Assembly (NCBI GenBank): GCA_025453435.1
Contig: JALOQI010000013.1
Coordinates: forward strand, 1-8,475
From: Candidatus Omnitrophota bacterium
Lineage (GTDB): Bacteria > Omnitrophota > Koll11 > Gygaellales > Profunditerraquicolaceae
DNA length: 8,475 nt
Reading direction: 5' to 3'
Below the pieces are notes generated by a model. The model saw only the letters and a list, made by a program, of their open reading frames with translations, did not search any database and was not told where the DNA came from. The translations under genes and the position numbers were made by a program. Of the stretch, positions 1-6,443 are shown one piece after another (within the stretch, counting starts at the first letter, position 1; each line of letters begins with the position of its first letter).

Positions 1-527
1 ACGGGCTCAAAGTCTTTAAGGAACATCGCGCAGCACAATTCCCTGCCGCACGGCCCGAATCCTCCGAAGAACTTTGTTTCGTCCCGCACGCCTATCTGTC
101 GAAGCTCTATGCGCGCTTTGAATATCTTCGCAAGGTCCTTGACCAGCTCTCGGAAGTCAACGCGGCCGTTCGATGTGAAATAGAAAACGATCTTGCTTCG
201 GTCAAAAGAGTATTCGGCCTGGACGAGCTTCATATCCAGCTTGTGCTCCACTATTTTCTTGTTGCAGGTGTTATACGCCTCTTTTGATTTTGCGCGGTTC
301 TCCTCTATCTGCTTGAGGTCCTCCTGCCCGGCGAGCCTTAGTATCTTTTTTATCTGCACCTTTTCGCCGCCGCAAGCCTGCTGTTTCAAAGACATGACCT
401 GGCCGTAATCATGGCCGCGGTCATGCTCGACGATCACATAATCCCCTTCTTTGACCGCAAGCTCTCCCGGGAAATACGGGAAAGTCTGTCCCGTATCCCT
501 CAGCCTGACGCACACCGATCTATCCAT
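1..527 (-). CDS. ricT: RicT/YaaT-like PSP1-domain protein, 3' end outside the window
   Basis: This is the N-terminal 175 codons of a RicT (YaaT, 'stage 0 sporulation/PSP1') homologue; the reading frame is still open at the left edge. The family averages roughly 270-300 residues, so about 100 are missing. The ATG at 527 has an AGAGAGGA ribosome site just upstream and sits 17 bp after the holB stop. Visible family blocks are a 'VDFRELVKDLAKIF' stretch (about residues 123-136), 'RIELRQIGVRDE' (139-150) and the signature 'GPCGRELCC' (158-166), whose C160, C165 and C166 correspond to conserved RicT cysteines. In Bacillus, RicT acts with RicA and RicF in a cluster-binding complex that steers RNase Y mRNA processing. 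In diderm bacteria the role is less clear. The holB-yaaT order is the same as in Bacillus, which supports the call. Identification is firm; the function in this organism is inferred. Confidence 0.93.
   Translation of the reverse strand, partial: MDRSVCVRLRDTGQTFPYFPGELAVKEGDYVIVEHDRGHDYGQVMSLKQQACGGEKVQIKKILRLAGQEDLKQIEENRAKSKEAYNTCNKKIVEHKLDMKLVQAEYSFDRSKIVFYFTSNGRVDFRELVKDLAKIFKARIELRQIGVRDETKFFGGFGPCGRELCCAMFLKDFEP
469..499 (-). other. Possible mRNA hairpin early in ricT
   Basis: The minus-strand RNA can fold here with an 8-bp perfect stem (ATACGGGA with TCCCGTAT) around the 7-nt loop CAGACTT, extended by GGG/CCC after a two-base bulge. It spans about codons 10-20 of ricT, 28 nt downstream of the start codon. 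It has no U-tract, so it is not a terminator. It may be only a chance consequence of the codons used. Confidence 0.35.
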
Positions 528-531
528 AAAA

Positions 532-539
532 TCCTCTCT
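532..539 (-). promoter_or_regulatory. Ribosome binding site of ricT
   Basis: On the minus strand this reads AGAGAGGA, four bases before the ATG at 527. It lies in the 17-bp gap after the holB stop, the longest gap between genes in the window, so ricT can be initiated independently rather than only by coupling. Confidence 0.6.
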
Positions 540-544
540 TATGC

Positions 545-1558
545 TTAAGCCCTTGGGCCATGTTTACACGATACCATCACGTTTGAAACCAGAAGTTTTT
601 TGTTGAGCTGGCGGCCCACGTTGAGGACCGACTCGGACAAAGTTGCAAATATCCTGTCCAGGTCTTCGAACGAATATGACCCGGCGCACATATCCAGCGC
701 ATTTTCCCGGTCCGAATGGATCAGCTGTCCGCGGCCGGCGCCCGTCTTCAATAAATATATATCCCTGAACCAGGAAGCAAGGATATTGAAGCTCGTCAGA
801 AGATCCTGCCTTGAGTCAAAAGCGCTCAGGCCGGCCCCTGCGCCGGGCGAACAGAACAGATCGATCACTTCGTTTTTCTTTTCATACATGCATTGAGCGC
901 GCAGTTTAAGAGCGCGGCCCAGGCTGCCCTCGGCGAAATACGCCAGAAAATGCGCCTGGCCCGCGTCAATGCCGCACCCGTCAGCGGTTTTTTTGAGCAA
1001 TACCTCTTCCAGCGTATTCCTGGACATAGGGAAAAATTTCACCACCCTGCAGCGCGAGCGTATCGTGGCAAGAAGCATTGACGGCCGGCTTGTGACAAGT
1101 ATTATCAGGCTGTCAGCCGGAGGCTCTTCGAGCGTCTTCAAAAATGCGCTGGATGATTCAAGATTCATCTGGTGGGCGTCATTGATTATAAAAACTTTCT
1201 TTCTGGCCTCGTAAGGCCTGTAGTTTATATCTTCCTGCAGCGCCCTTATGGCCGCGATCTTTATCTGGTTTGAATCCGCATCCGCGTCTTTTGCCGGATC
1301 GGACGCGTGCGCCGAATCTATTATATGCACGTCCGGATGTATGCCCTTGTCGATCTTACGGCAGGACACACAATCATTGCATCCGTATGAGCCCGGGGTA
1401 AGGCAGTTGGCGGCTTTAGCAAAAGAAACTGCCGCAATCGCTTTGCCGACGCCGTCGGGCCCTGTGAACAAATAAGCGCCGTCAGCCGTTTTGCACTCGA
1501 CATAATTCTTAAGCCGCTCGATCGCTGTTTCCTGGCCGGCGATATCATCGAATATCAT
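545..1558 (-). CDS. holB: DNA polymerase III delta' subunit (clamp loader)
   Basis: A 337-residue delta' subunit, which with delta and tau/gamma loads the sliding clamp during replication. Numbering is from the ATG at 1558. The N-terminal 'FDDIAGQE' box is typical of the family. It is followed by a P-loop-like 'GPDGVGKA' (residues 33-40), a four-cysteine zinc site (C52, C60, C63, C66), the degenerate Walker B 'IINDAHQM' (124-131), 'FLKTLEEPP' (139-147) and the clamp-loader 'SRC' motif (168-170) that supplies the trans-acting arginine. The P-loop has alanine after the lysine instead of Ser/Thr, in line with delta' usually not hydrolysing ATP. I chose ATG 1558 because it overlaps the tmk stop as ATGA and gives the usual delta' N-terminus. 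An in-frame GTG at 1567 would add three residues without a visible ribosome site. The stop is TAA. Confidence 0.95.
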   Translation of the reverse strand: MIFDDIAGQETAIERLKNYVECKTADGAYLFTGPDGVGKAIAAVSFAKAANCLTPGSYGCNDCVSCRKIDKGIHPDVHIIDSAHASDPAKDADADSNQIKIAAIRALQEDINYRPYEARKKVFIINDAHQMNLESSSAFLKTLEEPPADSLIILVTSRPSMLLATIRSRCRVVKFFPMSRNTLEEVLLKKTADGCGIDAGQAHFLAYFAEGSLGRALKLRAQCMYEKKNEVIDLFCSPGAGAGLSAFDSRQDLLTSFNILASWFRDIYLLKTGAGRGQLIHSDRENALDMCAGSYSFEDLDRIFATLSESVLNVGRQLNKKLLVSNVMVSCKHGPRA

Positions 1559-2187
1559 TTTCGACACCGTTTATTTTTTAACGCGCCTGCCACAATAGCT
1601 CTGATCTCGGACTGAGTATCCTCTTTTTTAGTCCGGACCCTGACTATTTTTATGCGGCCGGGTTCCTGCCCGGCAAGCGCCAGATATCCTTCTTTGACCC
1701 TGCGGTGATAAGCGAAGTCCCTCTGTTCTATGCGGTCTTTTTTACTGCCTATCCCGTCCAGCGCTTTTTTAAGAGGCAGGTCCAGAAGGATTGTCAGATC
1801 AGGCTTAAGCCCGTCTGTGGCGAACGCGCCGAGTTTTTTTATGAATTTGAGGTCAATGCCCAGGCCGTAACCCTGGTAGACTACCGTCGAGTCCAAAAAC
1901 CTGTCGCATAACACAATTTTGCCCGCGGCAAGAGCCGGCTTTATGACCTCTTTTACCGTCTGGCTGCGGCTGGCCATATAGAGCAGCAATTCCGTGCCTG
2001 GCCCCATTTTTTTATTGGCCGGGTCGAGGAGCATGCGGCGGATGCCTTCGCTTATCATTGTGCCTCCGGGCTCGCGCAAAAAGACCACGCGATATCCCTG
2101 ATCCGTTAGCCACCGGTATAAAATTCCGGACTGCGTGCTTTTTCCGCAGCACTCGGAACCTTCGAATGTTATAAAAAGGCCCTTCAC
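1555..2187 (-). CDS. tmk: Thymidylate kinase
   Basis: A 210-residue dTMP kinase, making dTDP from dTMP and ATP in the cytosol; the length is normal. From the chosen start the protein reads MKGLFITFEG, the usual TMPK opening. It has the P-loop 'GSECCGKST' (residues 10-18), the dTMP-binding 'LREPGGT' (37-43), 'YMASRSQ' (70-76), the 'DRF' motif (95-97) within 'DRFLDSTVVYQGYG', and a basic LID segment ending in 'KKDRIEQ' (149-155). I set the start at the GTG at 2187 because a GGAGG site lies 8 nt upstream and the start overlaps the cysS TGA as GTGA. The longer reading from GTG 2202 adds five residues not typical of the family and lacks a good ribosome site. The only odd residue is Cys13 in the P-loop, where glycine is usual. 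The tmk-holB pairing is widespread in bacteria. Confidence 0.95.
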   Translation of the reverse strand: MKGLFITFEGSECCGKSTQSGILYRWLTDQGYRVVFLREPGGTMISEGIRRMLLDPANKKMGPGTELLLYMASRSQTVKEVIKPALAAGKIVLCDRFLDSTVVYQGYGLGIDLKFIKKLGAFATDGLKPDLTILLDLPLKKALDGIGSKKDRIEQRDFAYHRRVKEGYLALAGQEPGRIKIVRVRTKKEDTQSEIRAIVAGALKNKRCRK

Positions 2188-3602
2188 AGCTTGCGCCTCC
2201 ACTTTGTTCCGTCTTTTGTGTCCTCGATGATGATGCCTTTTTCCTCGAGGTCTTTGCGTATGCGGTCGGCCTCAGCGAATTTCTTCTGGGCCTTATAGCG
2301 CTTTCGCGATTCGATCATCTCCAGGACCTCGCTGTCGGGCGACCCGGAAGATCCCCGGGGCAGGAAAGAAAGGCCGAATATGAACGACATCTCTTTCAAT
2401 AATACCGCTGCGGATTCAAGCCTGGCTGAGTCAGCCTGGCTGTCAGGATCATCGAGTATTTTATTGCACGCGGTCACCATTTCAAAAAGCATTGACAACC
2501 CCCTGGGCGTATTGAAATCGCCGTCCATGAACCCGGTGAATTGTTCTTTAAAGCTGAGGATAAAATCATCGACCTTGTAAGGCTTTGATCCGGTTTCAGG
2601 GGCTTGCCCGCATTTTTCCAGTAACCTTTGCCGCAGGGTCAGTATGCGCTCATACGCCTGTGAAGCCTCTTCCATTTTCTTATCCGAAAAGTCTATAGGG
2701 CTTGAATAATGCGCCTGCAGAAAAAATATCTTAAGCACGTCCGGATGATATTTTTTGAGCGCGTCTTTTATCGTTATAAAATTTCCCAGCGATTTCGACA
2801 TCTTCTGGCCGTTTATGGTCAGAAGGCCGTGATGGATCCAGTGCGTTGCAAAAGGCTTGCCTGTAAGCGCCTCTGCCTGGGCTATTTCGTTCTCGTGATG
2901 GGGGAATATCAGGTCGCGGCCGCCTGCGTGAATGTCTAAAGTCCCGGTTTGAAGATATTTAGCCGACATTACAGAACATTCTATATGCCAGCCCGGCCTT
3001 CCCCGGCCCCAGGGGCTCGGCCATGAAGGCTCACCCGGTTTGGAGCTTTTCCACAGAGCGAAATCCAGAGGGTCGAGCTTGTTCTCATCCGCCTCTTTGC
3101 GCACGCCTGTGAGCATGGATTCGATGGACTGGCCCGAAAGCTTGCCGTAGCCCGGGAATTTGCGCACGTTGAAATACACTCCGGTCTGCGTCGCGTAGGC
3201 AAAACCTTTGTCCACGAGCTTGTCTATGTACGCGACCATGTCTTCGATATTTTCGGTCGCGCGCGGCTCGACGTCGGCCTTAGGGATTCCTAAAGCCTCC
3301 ATATCCTCGTAATACCTGGCTATGTATTTATTTACGAGCTCTTTCCAGTCGAGCTTTAATTCATTCGCCCGATTGATTATCTTATCGTCAATATCGGTTA
3401 TATTTCTAACGAACCTCACGTCATACGCTCGGTATTTCAAATACCTGCGTATGACCTCGAATATATACAGGCTGCGGGCATGGCCTATATGGCAGTCGTC
3501 ATACACGGTGACGCCGCAGGAATAGATACAGAGCTTCGGCGGAGATTGCGGGTAGAGTTCCTCGTTCTTTCGGGTCAGTGAGTTGTAAAGAGTTACCGGC
3601 AT
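2184..3602 (-). CDS. cysS: Cysteinyl-tRNA synthetase
   Basis: A 472-residue class I cysteinyl-tRNA synthetase of normal length that charges tRNA-Cys in the cytosol. It shows the HIGH motif as 'HIGH' (residues 38-41) and KMSKS exactly (267-271). All four zinc ligands that sort cysteine from serine are visible: C29, C209 in 'GWHIECS', and H235 and E239 in 'FPHHENE'. 'RNITDIDDKIINRA' (66-79) is also typical. The C-terminal anticodon region ends with 'RIRKDLEEKGIIIEDTKDGTKWRRKL', a normal CysRS tail. The ATG at 3602 follows the cysE TAA by four bases with no clear Shine-Dalgarno, only an A-rich stretch, so translation probably depends on coupling to cysE. Its stop overlaps tmk. The cysE-cysS order matches Bacillus and links cysteine synthesis to cysteine use. 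Confidence 0.98.
   Translation of the reverse strand: MPVTLYNSLTRKNEELYPQSPPKLCIYSCGVTVYDDCHIGHARSLYIFEVIRRYLKYRAYDVRFVRNITDIDDKIINRANELKLDWKELVNKYIARYYEDMEALGIPKADVEPRATENIEDMVAYIDKLVDKGFAYATQTGVYFNVRKFPGYGKLSGQSIESMLTGVRKEADENKLDPLDFALWKSSKPGEPSWPSPWGRGRPGWHIECSVMSAKYLQTGTLDIHAGGRDLIFPHHENEIAQAEALTGKPFATHWIHHGLLTINGQKMSKSLGNFITIKDALKKYHPDVLKIFFLQAHYSSPIDFSDKKMEEASQAYERILTLRQRLLEKCGQAPETGSKPYKVDDFILSFKEQFTGFMDGDFNTPRGLSMLFEMVTACNKILDDPDSQADSARLESAAVLLKEMSFIFGLSFLPRGSSGSPDSEVLEMIESRKRYKAQKKFAEADRIRKDLEEKGIIIEDTKDGTKWRRKL
2196..2200 (-). promoter_or_regulatory. Ribosome binding site deciding the tmk start
   Basis: The minus strand carries GGAGG inside the last cysS codons, 8 nt before the GTG at 2187. 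Its spacing favours that GTG over the upstream GTG at 2202, which overlaps the same site and so could not use it. Confidence 0.75.
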
Positions 3603-3606
3603 GGCA

Positions 3607-4290
3607 TTATTTCTTTTTTTCGAGCTGGTCTATCCTTCTTTCGAGCTCATCGAGATTCTGCATTAGAGGATCCAGTATATGGATATGGTCGAGGCTTACG
3701 TCTATTTTTTTGCCGTCCTGCTTGGTTATCCTTCCGGGCACGCCGACTACGGTAGAGTTCGGCGGCACATCCTTTATGACAACGGCGTTAGCGCCTATAT
3801 ATGAATTATCGCCTATTGTGATATTTCCCAGGACCTTTGCGCCCGTGCCTACCACGACATTACTGCCGATTGTAGGATGGCGCTTTCCTTTTTCAAGGCC
3901 TGTGCCTCCGAGGGTCACGCCCTGATACAAAAGCACGTCGTCGCCTATTACGCTAGTCTCCCCTATTACCACGCCCATCCCGTGGTCTATAAAAAACCTT
4001 TTGCCGATCTCGGCGCCCGGATGTATCTCAATGCCTGTCATAGAGCGCGATATCTGGCTCAGGAGCCTGGCGATAAAGAACAATCCCCTTTTATACAACG
4101 CGTGCGCGATCCTGTGGTGGATAAGCGCGTGCAGGCCCTGATACAAAAGCACAACCTCCAGCACGCTGCGCGCGGCAGGGTCCCTTTTCTGAACGGTCCT
4201 TATCTCGTCGCCGAAGATCGAAGCTATTATGAAAACCTTTAGCACAAAAAGCGCCGCCAAGACAAGAATAAAGATCAATAGGCCTATCAC
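3607..4290 (-). CDS. cysE: Serine O-acetyltransferase with hydrophobic N-terminus
   Basis: A 227-residue serine acetyltransferase that makes O-acetylserine from serine and acetyl-CoA, the committed step to cysteine. It is close to the short Firmicute/EpsC type. 'RDPAARS' (residues 36-42), '[12 protein letters not shown]' (58-69) and '[11 protein letters not shown]' (86-96) precede the active-site '[10 protein letters not shown]' with D102-H103; E88 occupies the place of E. coli D143. A left-handed beta-helix of hexapeptide repeats (about 88-195) includes 'GGTG' and 'GKRHPTIG', and the tail is a charged heptad-like '[15 protein letters not shown]'. Unlike typical members, residues 2-27 are almost wholly hydrophobic and look like a membrane segment. 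The GTG start overlaps the ispF stop as GTGA and has AGGGG 7 nt upstream. An internal GTG at 4245 would shorten but not remove the hydrophobic part. The stop is TAA. Confidence 0.95.
   Translation of the reverse strand: MIGLLIFILVLAALFVLKVFIIASIFGDEIRTVQKRDPAARSVLEVVLLYQGLHALIHHRIAHALYKRGLFFIARLLSQISRSMTGIEIHPGAEIGKRFFIDHGMGVVIGETSVIGDDVLLYQGVTLGGTGLEKGKRHPTIGSNVVVGTGAKVLGNITIGDNSYIGANAVVIKDVPPNSTVVGVPGRITKQDGKKIDVSLDHIHILDPLMQNLDELERRIDQLEKKK
3919..4152 (-). repeat. 18-bp exact direct repeat inside cysE
   Basis: The 18-mer gccctgatacaaaagcac (plus strand) occurs at 3919-3936 and again at 4135-4152, with mismatches immediately on both sides of each copy. Both copies are in the cysE frame and encode V-L-L-Y-Q-G with identical codons, at residues 47-52 and 119-124. 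The offset is 216 bp, exactly 72 codons. The two sites lie in different parts of the protein: the N-terminal helical region and the beta-helix. Confidence 0.9.
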
Positions 4291-4772
4291 GATTTTGCCC
4301 CTTTCTTTATGATCGCGGTTGCCCAGCAGGCAATGCCTTTTTTAGCGCCCAGCGGCCCCAGACCTTCGGGGGTCGTGGCTTTTACGCACACGCAGGACAG
4401 CCCGATGCCCAGCGCCTTGCTTATATTAGCCTTCATTGCGCGGGTGTAGGGCGCGACTTTAGGCTCCTGCGCGACGATTACCGTATCCACATTGCCTATA
4501 GCGTATCTATTTTTTGCAAGAAGTTCTTTAACTTTCTTTAACAATACTGTGCTCGATATGTTTTTAAACGCTATGTCCGTATTAGGGAACTGGACTCCGA
4601 TGTCCGGCAAACCGGCAGCTCCCAGGAGCGCGTCGCAGACAGCATGGATAAGGCAGTCTGCGTCAGAGTGGCCGTCCAGGCCCTTATCATAAGGTATGAT
4701 AACACCGCCCAGGACGAGCTTCCTTGCCTTTCTAAACCTGTGGATATCGTATCCTATGCCTATCCGTTGCAT
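4287..4772 (-). CDS. ispF: 2-C-methyl-D-erythritol 2,4-cyclodiphosphate synthase
   Basis: A 161-residue IspF, which cyclises CDP-methylerythritol 2-phosphate to MEcPP with release of CMP in the MEP isoprenoid pathway; it normally acts as a trimer. The metal ligands D9, H11 ('GIGYDIHRF') and H43 ('[20 protein letters not shown]', residues 33-52) are all present. So are '[10 protein letters not shown]' and the '[17 protein letters not shown]' segment, which corresponds to the usual TT.E.LG...G.GIA block. The ATG at 4772 directly abuts the ispD TAA with no bases between, and AAAAGG just upstream inside ispD may act as the ribosome site. IspD and IspF are separate here, not the fused IspDF found in some bacteria. 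The middle enzyme IspE is not in the window. Confidence 0.97.
   Translation of the reverse strand: MQRIGIGYDIHRFRKARKLVLGGVIIPYDKGLDGHSDADCLIHAVCDALLGAAGLPDIGVQFPNTDIAFKNISSTVLLKKVKELLAKNRYAIGNVDTVIVAQEPKVAPYTRAMKANISKALGIGLSCVCVKATTPEGLGPLGAKKGIACWATAIIKKGAKS
4298..4302 (-). promoter_or_regulatory. Ribosome binding site of cysE
   Basis: AGGGG on the minus strand, within the last ispF codons, 7 nt before the GTG at 4290. It supports the upstream start and therefore the hydrophobic N-terminus of CysE. Confidence 0.55.
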
Positions 4773-5468
4773 TTATCGCCTTTTTTTCAACAGCGCCTGA
4801 GCCAGGATGAGATCCTCAGGCGTTGTTATTTTTATATTTGAGTATGAACCCGTCACAAGCGCCACCGGGATCCGGAGTTTCTCGACGAGGCTGGCGTCGT
4901 CCGTCACAGCCGCACTGCCGTAAAGCCCGTATGCTTTTTGTAAAATATATTTTTTAAAAACCTGCGGAGTTTGTATCTCCCAGAGCTTTTCGCGGTCAAG
5001 AGTAGTTTTCACGACCGGTGAAGCTCCTGCGGCTGCCTTCGATTGTTTTATTGTCGATTTCACAGGCACTGCAAGCACTGCCGCATCGAACTTTGCAATT
5101 GATTTTATCAGCCTGTTCACTGCAGGACTGTCCGCAAAAGGCCTTGCAGAATCATGGATCAGAACGTGATCACACATCGGCCCTACAGCATCCAGGCCGC
5201 GAGCTACCGAATCCTGCCTGCGGGCTCCTCCTTCTACCACAGCCTTGACTTTAGAAAAACCATACCGGAATACAATGCGCTTTATTGCCTCTGAGTTAGC
5301 CCTGTTTACGACAACCACTACCGATCTTATAGAAGCGATACCGCAAAGTGTTTTAAGCGAATAATACAGGACCGGCTTAGCGCCCAGCTGCACCAGAGGT
5401 TTTGATATCTTAGATCCCAGCCGGACGCTATTGCCTGCGGCTAACACTATAGCGCATATATTCATCAC
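4773..5468 (-). CDS. ispD: 2-C-methyl-D-erythritol 4-phosphate cytidylyltransferase
   Basis: A 231-residue IspD that joins CTP and methylerythritol 4-phosphate to form CDP-ME in the MEP pathway. The nucleotide-binding loop '[17 protein letters not shown]' carries R16 and K23 at the spacing of the catalytic R20/K27 pair of E. coli. 'GGARRQDSV' (80-88), 'HDSARP' (105-110, a variant of HDAARP), '[16 protein letters not shown]' (156-171, with R159) and 'VTDDAS' (188-193) complete the family pattern. The GTG at 5468 overlaps the preceding stop as GTGA; an ATG immediately after it at 5465 is an equally possible start and removes one residue. There is no clear ribosome site, so coupling to the upstream gene is likely. 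The stop is TAA, abutting ispF. Confidence 0.97.
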   Translation of the reverse strand: MMNICAIVLAAGNSVRLGSKISKPLVQLGAKPVLYYSLKTLCGIASIRSVVVVVNRANSEAIKRIVFRYGFSKVKAVVEGGARRQDSVARGLDAVGPMCDHVLIHDSARPFADSPAVNRLIKSIAKFDAAVLAVPVKSTIKQSKAAAGASPVVKTTLDREKLWEIQTPQVFKKYILQKAYGLYGSAAVTDDASLVEKLRIPVALVTGSYSNIKITTPEDLILAQALLKKRR

Positions 5469-6442
5469 TTATTGGTCAGTTTTGTAAAGATCATACGGCC
5501 GGCAGGCGTTTGTAAAACAGATGTAACCGCTACCTTGACCTCCTGGCCTATGAGCCTGCGCGCTTCCTCGACCACCACCATCGTTCCGTCGTCAAGATAT
5601 CCGACAGCCTGGTTGTATTCCTTGCCTTCCTTGAGCAGTTTGAGGGACATCTGCTCTCCTGGGAACACAACGGGTTTCAGAGCGTTTGCCAGTTCGTTGA
5701 TATTGAGCACCTTAACGCCCTGGAAGCTGGCTACGTGGTTGAGGTTAAAATCCACAGTCATAATCTTCGCCTCTAAAAGCTGGGCGAGCTTCACGAGCTT
5801 TGCGTCCACCTCTTTGACGTCAGGAACATCGTCGTCGTGGAGCGTGAGGTTTATTCCGCCTTCCTTCTGTATCGTATTAAGTATTTCAAGGCCCCGGCGG
5901 CCCCTTTGCCTCTTTATCGGATCCGTTGAATCCGCTATCTGCTGTAATTCTTTAAGGACGAACTTCGGCACTATTATTTTTCCTTCGAGGAATTTTGTTT
6001 TAAGGATATCGGTTATCCTGCCGTCGATTATGACGCTTGTGTCAAGCAGCGTGAGCTCCTCGTTCTGGTCCTGCCTGCGCAAACGCACGTAAGGGATGAT
6101 TATATTGAACTCGTCCTTGCCGCGCAGGCCTATGACCATGCCCAGGTAGCAGAAAACCAGGGTCAGTATCATGCGGCTTATAGCGATGCTCTCCCTGGGT
6201 ATAGGAAGAAGCGTGAAAGCGTCGCTGACGAGCTTTGCCATGAACAGGCCCAGGATCAGGCCGAACACGCTCGAAGACAGGCCGCGCACTGACACAGAGC
6301 GCATGCCGAGCTCCATCGCAACGATTATAATACTGATCAATGCGCCGGCACCGGCTCCCAGCATATGATTGCCGGTTACGGCATGATATCCGGCAAGGGT
6401 GCTCGCGATAATAAAAAGAATACGTAATGATATTAGATTCAT
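5465..6442 (-). CDS. yacL: Membrane PIN-TRAM domain protein, YacL type
   Basis: A 325-residue protein of the YacL family. The N-terminal third has about four hydrophobic spans (roughly residues 4-20, 28-43, 58-72 and 88-106). A PIN nuclease domain begins at '[12 protein letters not shown]' (132-143), with acidic residues at the expected places: D134, E165, D213 and D231 ('TVDFNLN'). It also carries the family block '[15 protein letters not shown]' (174-188). A TRAM-like RNA-binding domain fills the C-terminus (about 265-325). This suggests a membrane-anchored RNase, but the substrate is not established for the family and activity here is inferred. It starts at ATG 6442, one base after the radA TAA, with a strong GGGAGG site. 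In Bacillus, disA lies between radA and yacL; it is absent here. The stop is TGA, overlapping ispD. Confidence 0.94.
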   Translation of the reverse strand: MNLISLRILFIIASTLAGYHAVTGNHMLGAGAGALISIIIVAMELGMRSVSVRGLSSSVFGLILGLFMAKLVSDAFTLLPIPRESIAISRMILTLVFCYLGMVIGLRGKDEFNIIIPYVRLRRQDQNEELTLLDTSVIIDGRITDILKTKFLEGKIIVPKFVLKELQQIADSTDPIKRQRGRRGLEILNTIQKEGGINLTLHDDDVPDVKEVDAKLVKLAQLLEAKIMTVDFNLNHVASFQGVKVLNINELANALKPVVFPGEQMSLKLLKEGKEYNQAVGYLDDGTMVVVEEARRLIGQEVKVAVTSVLQTPAGRMIFTKLTNK

Positions 6443-6443
6443 A

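Noticed and set aside
528..544. Terminator or promoter between holB and ricT
   Set aside because: The gap is 17 bp and holds only the ribosome site; there is no hairpin with a T-tract and no -35/-10 pair.
1321..1548. Extra minus-strand frame of 75 codons inside holB, and one at 2981-3202 inside cysS
   Set aside because: Both are out-of-frame shadows within strongly conserved coding sequence.
2188..2202. tmk start at GTG 2202
   Set aside because: It lacks its own ribosome site and adds five atypical residues; GTG 2187 has GGAGG at 8 nt and a GTGA overlap with cysS.
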